Part shown: piece by piece, positions 61,658-64,000 of the stretch
Layout: each line of letters opens with the position of its first letter
Position numbering within the stretch: the first letter of the stretch is position 1
From: Gemmatimonadota bacterium
GTDB lineage: Bacteria > Gemmatimonadota > Gemmatimonadetes > Gemmatimonadales > Gemmatimonadaceae
Direction: 5' to 3'
NCBI GenBank assembly: GCA_016191225.1
Contig: JACPPC010000015.1
Coordinates: 62,001-126,000, forward strand
DNA length: 64,000 bases
Notes under the pieces: generated by a model
The model's input: only the letters and a program-made list of their open reading frames with translations
What the model was told of the DNA's origin: nothing
Database searches by the model: none
Program-made: the position numbers and the translations under genes

Positions 61658-61723
61658 CGATCCACAGCGCACGCCGTCAACGAGAAATCTGCTGTGGACA
61701 AATTGTGTAAATCTTTTGGGGAC
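61658..61723. promoter_or_regulatory. AT-rich patch with DnaA-box-like sequences
   Basis: In a distinctly AT-rich stretch, the minus strand has TTGTCCACA (61699-61691, eight of nine matches to TTATCCACA) and TTGTCCCCA (61723-61715, seven of nine), and the plus strand has CGATCCACA (61658-61666, seven of nine). The two minus-strand words lie 24 bases apart. The patch sits between the divergent GH1-like and rimO genes. Confidence 0.4.
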
Positions 61724-61776
61724 AACTGGTTGCGCGCTGCTCACACAAGTGATGCCGGTGCCGCCTCCGGCAGGTG

Positions 61777-61782
61777 TAACTT
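61777..61782 (+). promoter_or_regulatory. Candidate -10 element of the rimO transcript
   Basis: TAACTT ends nine bases before the ATG of a nine-codon ORF that leads into rimO. The layout TANCTT-N8/9-ATG is nearly the same as at coaA. No convincing -35 was found. Confidence 0.4.
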
Positions 61783-61791
61783 TCCGCCCCA

Positions 61792-61821
61792 ATGTCGATC
61801 CCCGTCCCGAGCGCCGCGTGA
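61792..61821 (+). CDS. Nine-codon leader ORF coupled to rimO
   Basis: The ORF encodes MSIPVPSAA and its TGA overlaps the GTG start of rimO as GTGA. It begins nine bases after a TAACTT element, so it could be the first translated ORF of a near-leaderless mRNA that passes ribosomes to rimO, which has no ribosome-binding site of its own. The peptide itself shows no stalling motif. Confidence 0.35.
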   Translation: MSIPVPSAA

Positions 61822-63203
61822 AGGTCGGCGTCGTCACCCTCGGCTGCGACAAGAACACCGTCGACAGCGAGCGATACCTCGCCCAGCTCGCCGACTGCGG
61901 CGCGATCGCCGTCGCCGACCTCGCCGACGCCGAGCTCGTGATCGTCAACACCTGCGGCTTCATCGACGCCGCCAAGCGCGAGTCGATCGACGCCATCGTC
62001 GAGGCCGGGAGGCTCAAGGAAGGGGGGGCCTGCCAGGCTGTCGTCGCCGTCGGTTGCATGGTGGAGCGCCACAAGGCCGAGCTCGCCGAGGCCCTCCCCG
62101 AGGTCGACCTCTTCCTCGGCGCGAGCGAGATGGACCAGCTCGTGCCCAGGCTGCGCGAGCGCGGGCTCGTCGGCGAGGCGCCCACCCTCCATCCCGGCGA
62201 CCGCCTCTATGCCGGCGACGCGCCGCACGTGCGGTACCTCAAGGTCAGCGAGGGCTGCGACCACGGCTGCGCCTTTTGTGCCATTCCCCTCATGCGCGGC
62301 CGCCATCGCTCGTTCGCGATCGACGACCTCGTGCGCGAGGCGCAGCTGCTCGAGCTCCAGGGTGCGCGCGAGGTGAACCTCGTGGCGCAGGACCTCGCCC
62401 ACTACGGGCGCGACCGGCGCGACGGCGTGCGCCTCCCCGCGCTGCTCGAGGCGCTTGTGGGCGAGACCGACATCCCCTGGATCCGGATGCTCTACCTCTA
62501 CAGCGCCGGCATCACCCCGCGGCTGCTCGAGGTCGTCTCGTCCACGCCGCGCATCCTGCCCTACCTCGACATGCCCATTCAGCACGGGTCGGACGCCGTG
62601 CTCGAGCGCATGCGCCGCCCCGAGCGGCGCCGCACGATCGTCGAGAAGGTCGCCCGGTTCCGCGACGCGATTCCCGGGGTGACCATCCGCACCACCACCA
62701 TCGTCGGCTTTCCCGGCGAGACCGACGCCGACGTCGACGCTCTCTGCGCCCTGCTCGAGGAGATCCGGTTCGACCGCGTCGGGGTCTTCACCTACTCGCC
62801 GCAGGACGGCACCCGCGCCGCCACGCTCGCCGACGACGTGCCCGAGTCGGTCAAGCGCGAACGGCAGGAGCGCGTCCTCGAGCTGCAGCGCGCGATCACC
62901 GCCGAGCGCTACGAGCGGCACGTGGGCGCCACCGCGCGCGTCCTCGTCGACGCGATCGCCACCGCCGACGCACCGGCCTTCGGCCGCGCCCCCTGGCAGG
63001 CCGACGACATCGACGGCGTGGTGCGGCTCGACCGCGACGTGGCCCCGGGGTCCTTCGCCGACGTTCGCATCGACGCGGTCGAGGACGACTACGACTTTTC
63101 CGCCACGGTGCTTGGCGAGGTGGCCTCCACGGCGCCCGCGGCGCGCTCCCGCCGTCAGCTGCCGGTCGCCGCGGCGTCCAGCATCGGCTCGTTCGGCGCT
63201 TGA
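61818..63203 (+). CDS. rimO: Ribosomal protein S12 methylthiotransferase RimO
   Basis: This 461-residue radical SAM enzyme methylthiolates the conserved aspartate of ribosomal protein S12. The N-terminal UPF0004 domain starts VKVGVVTLGCDKNTVDSE and has NTCGFI and VAVGCMVER cysteines for the first iron-sulfur cluster. The radical SAM domain has CDHGCAFCAIPLMRG (CxxxCxxC); the C-terminal TRAM domain is included (VLVDAIATADAPAFGRAPWQADDIDGVV). GTG 61818 is chosen because it starts exactly at the conserved first strand; an in-frame ATG at 61752 would add 22 unconserved residues. RimO rather than MiaB is indicated by TLGCDKN and MPIQHGSDAVLERMRRP. The next gene overlaps its stop. Confidence 0.95.
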   Translation: MKVGVVTLGCDKNTVDSERYLAQLADCGAIAVADLADAELVIVNTCGFIDAAKRESIDAIVEAGRLKEGGACQAVVAVGCMVERHKAELAEALPEVDLFLGASEMDQLVPRLRERGLVGEAPTLHPGDRLYAGDAPHVRYLKVSEGCDHGCAFCAIPLMRGRHRSFAIDDLVREAQLLELQGAREVNLVAQDLAHYGRDRRDGVRLPALLEALVGETDIPWIRMLYLYSAGITPRLLEVVSSTPRILPYLDMPIQHGSDAVLERMRRPERRRTIVEKVARFRDAIPGVTIRTTTIVGFPGETDADVDALCALLEEIRFDRVGVFTYSPQDGTRAATLADDVPESVKRERQERVLELQRAITAERYERHVGATARVLVDAIATADAPAFGRAPWQADDIDGVVRLDRDVAPGSFADVRIDAVEDDYDFSATVLGEVASTAPAARSRRQLPVAAASSIGSFGA

Positions 63204-64000
63204 GTCACCGCGTCACGCCCCGCGCCAACGAGATCGTCGCGCGGGCCAGCGGCGTCTTCCCGGCGGCGGCGGGGGTGACCGGGCGCCAGCCCTCCGCGCT
63301 CGCCCCGGGGGGGCCGTTCGTCGCCGAGCGCGGGAGTGGCGCCCGCCTCTGGGACGTCGACGGTTTCGAGTGCCTCGACTTCGCGCTCGCCTCGGGACGG
63401 CTCCCGCTGGGGCACGCGCCGCGCCCCGTCCTCGACGCCATCGAGGCTGCCGTCGAGCGCGGGACGAGCTTCGGCCTGCCGGGCGAGCCCGAGGTGATCC
63501 TTGCCGAGCGCATCGTCGAGCGCATGCCGCACCTCGAGCTCCTGCGCTTCGTGGCGAGCGAGGGTGAGGCCGCCGCCGCCGCCGTTCGGGCCGCGCGTGC
63601 CTTCACGGCCCGCGACTACCTCCTCAAGTTCGATGCCTGCTACCACGGCGACGCCGACGTCTTTCAGGCCCGCTCGGGCAGCGGCGTGGCGACCCTCGGC
63701 CTTCCCAGCGCCCTCGGCGTGCCGGCCATGGCCGCCGCCCTCACCCTCACCGCGCCCTTCAACGATCTCGACGCGGCCCGGTCGCTTGTGCACGCGCACG
63801 CCGCACAGCTCGCCGCGATCATCGTCGAGCCCGTCTGCGCGCACGGCGGCTTCATCGCGCCGGCCGAGGGCTTTCTCGACGGACTGCGGCAGCTCGCCGA
63901 CGATGCCGGCGCGGTGCTGGTCTTCGACGAGTGCGCCACCGGCCTGCACGTCGCGCCCGGCGGGGCGCAGGCGCGGTTCCGCACGACGCCCGACCTGACG
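63200..64000 (+). CDS. Class III aminotransferase, GSA-aminomutase-like (3' end missing)
   Basis: The first 267 residues of a PLP-dependent class III aminotransferase are visible. Segments resemble glutamate-1-semialdehyde 2,1-aminomutase (HemL): NEIVARASGVFPAAAGVTGRQP, LWDVDGFECLDFALASG, LLKFDACYHGDAD, TLTAPFNDLDAARS, AIIVEPVCAHGGFIAP and VLVFDECATGL. However, the PLP-phosphate loop reads VASEGEAA instead of NSGTEA, and DECATGLH replaces DEVMTGFR, so it is probably a paralogue with another substrate rather than HemL. The TTG start at 63200 overlaps the rimO TGA as TTGA; a GTG at 63275 is an alternative. The catalytic lysine lies beyond the window edge. Confidence 0.8.
   Translation, partial: MSHRVTPRANEIVARASGVFPAAAGVTGRQPSALAPGGPFVAERGSGARLWDVDGFECLDFALASGRLPLGHAPRPVLDAIEAAVERGTSFGLPGEPEVILAERIVERMPHLELLRFVASEGEAAAAAVRAARAFTARDYLLKFDACYHGDADVFQARSGSGVATLGLPSALGVPAMAAALTLTAPFNDLDAARSLVHAHAAQLAAIIVEPVCAHGGFIAPAEGFLDGLRQLADDAGAVLVFDECATGLHVAPGGAQARFRTTPDLT

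Noticed and set aside
61752..61817. ATG at 61752 as the rimO start
   Set aside because: It would add 22 residues with no match to the family. GTG 61818 begins exactly at the conserved first strand and is coupled to a leader ORF.

Overview
The window is very GC-rich DNA (roughly 70 % by eye) packed with genes on both strands. Many junctions are ATGA, GTGA or TTGA four-base overlaps, GTG starts are common, and Shine-Dalgarno sequences are rare. The protein set points to a Gram-negative-type bacterium with an outer membrane: TolC and membrane-fusion exporters, lipoproteins, a CsgG-like protein, serine/threonine kinases fused to beta-propellers, secreted S9, M20 and amidohydrolase enzymes, tryptophan dioxygenase, BshB1 and a PucC homolog. 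I infer Gemmatimonadota or a close relative. No rRNA or marker gene here proves it. I found no tRNA, rRNA, insertion sequence, phage or CRISPR.

Layout. 1-8164: the end of a YdjC-type deacetylase, two exported proteins of unknown role, then a leftward operon pucC-like, bshB1, kynA, and a rightward lipoprotein plus membrane protein. 8222-22400: a long leftward export operon with, in transcription order, an exported protein, TolC, a MacA-like fusion protein, one ABC ATPase, six FtsX/MacB-type permeases that alternate between two types (A-B-A-B-A-B), a TPR lipoprotein and an AI-2E-family permease. 22485-35807: rightward signalling and envelope genes, comprising a very large NtrY-like sensor kinase, a pseudokinase-kinase tandem protein, a GH18/NodB/GT2 polysaccharide enzyme, an S9 peptidase and a hybrid histidine kinase.

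35804-40160: a leftward operon of a CsgG-like lipoprotein, a beta-helix/PA14 protein and a TIGR03790 protein. 40319-47679: coaA, an M20 peptidase, a ThrE-like exporter, comM and a D-aminoacylase-like protein that lacks the family HxH motif. 47757-54533: a leftward kinase-propeller and GDPD pair, then rightward thpR, an anchored protein, an NtrC-family regulator and a membrane protein. 54615-59738: an aldehyde dehydrogenase, a small ORF, lepB and an rpoD-like sigma factor (tightly coupled), a possible gene remnant, yajQ and a GNAT protein. 59739-64000: a 660-base stretch without a convincing gene, a divergent GH1-like protein, an AT-rich intergenic region with DnaA-box-like words, rimO behind a nine-codon leader ORF, and the start of a class III aminotransferase.

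The strongest points for follow-up are the export operon with three permease pairs served by one ATPase, the pseudokinase-kinase protein next to a giant sensor kinase, a PucC-family transporter without photosynthesis genes nearby, the GH18-NodB-GT2 fusion, and a recurring TANNNT element 6-12 bases before start codons that suggests leaderless mRNAs.
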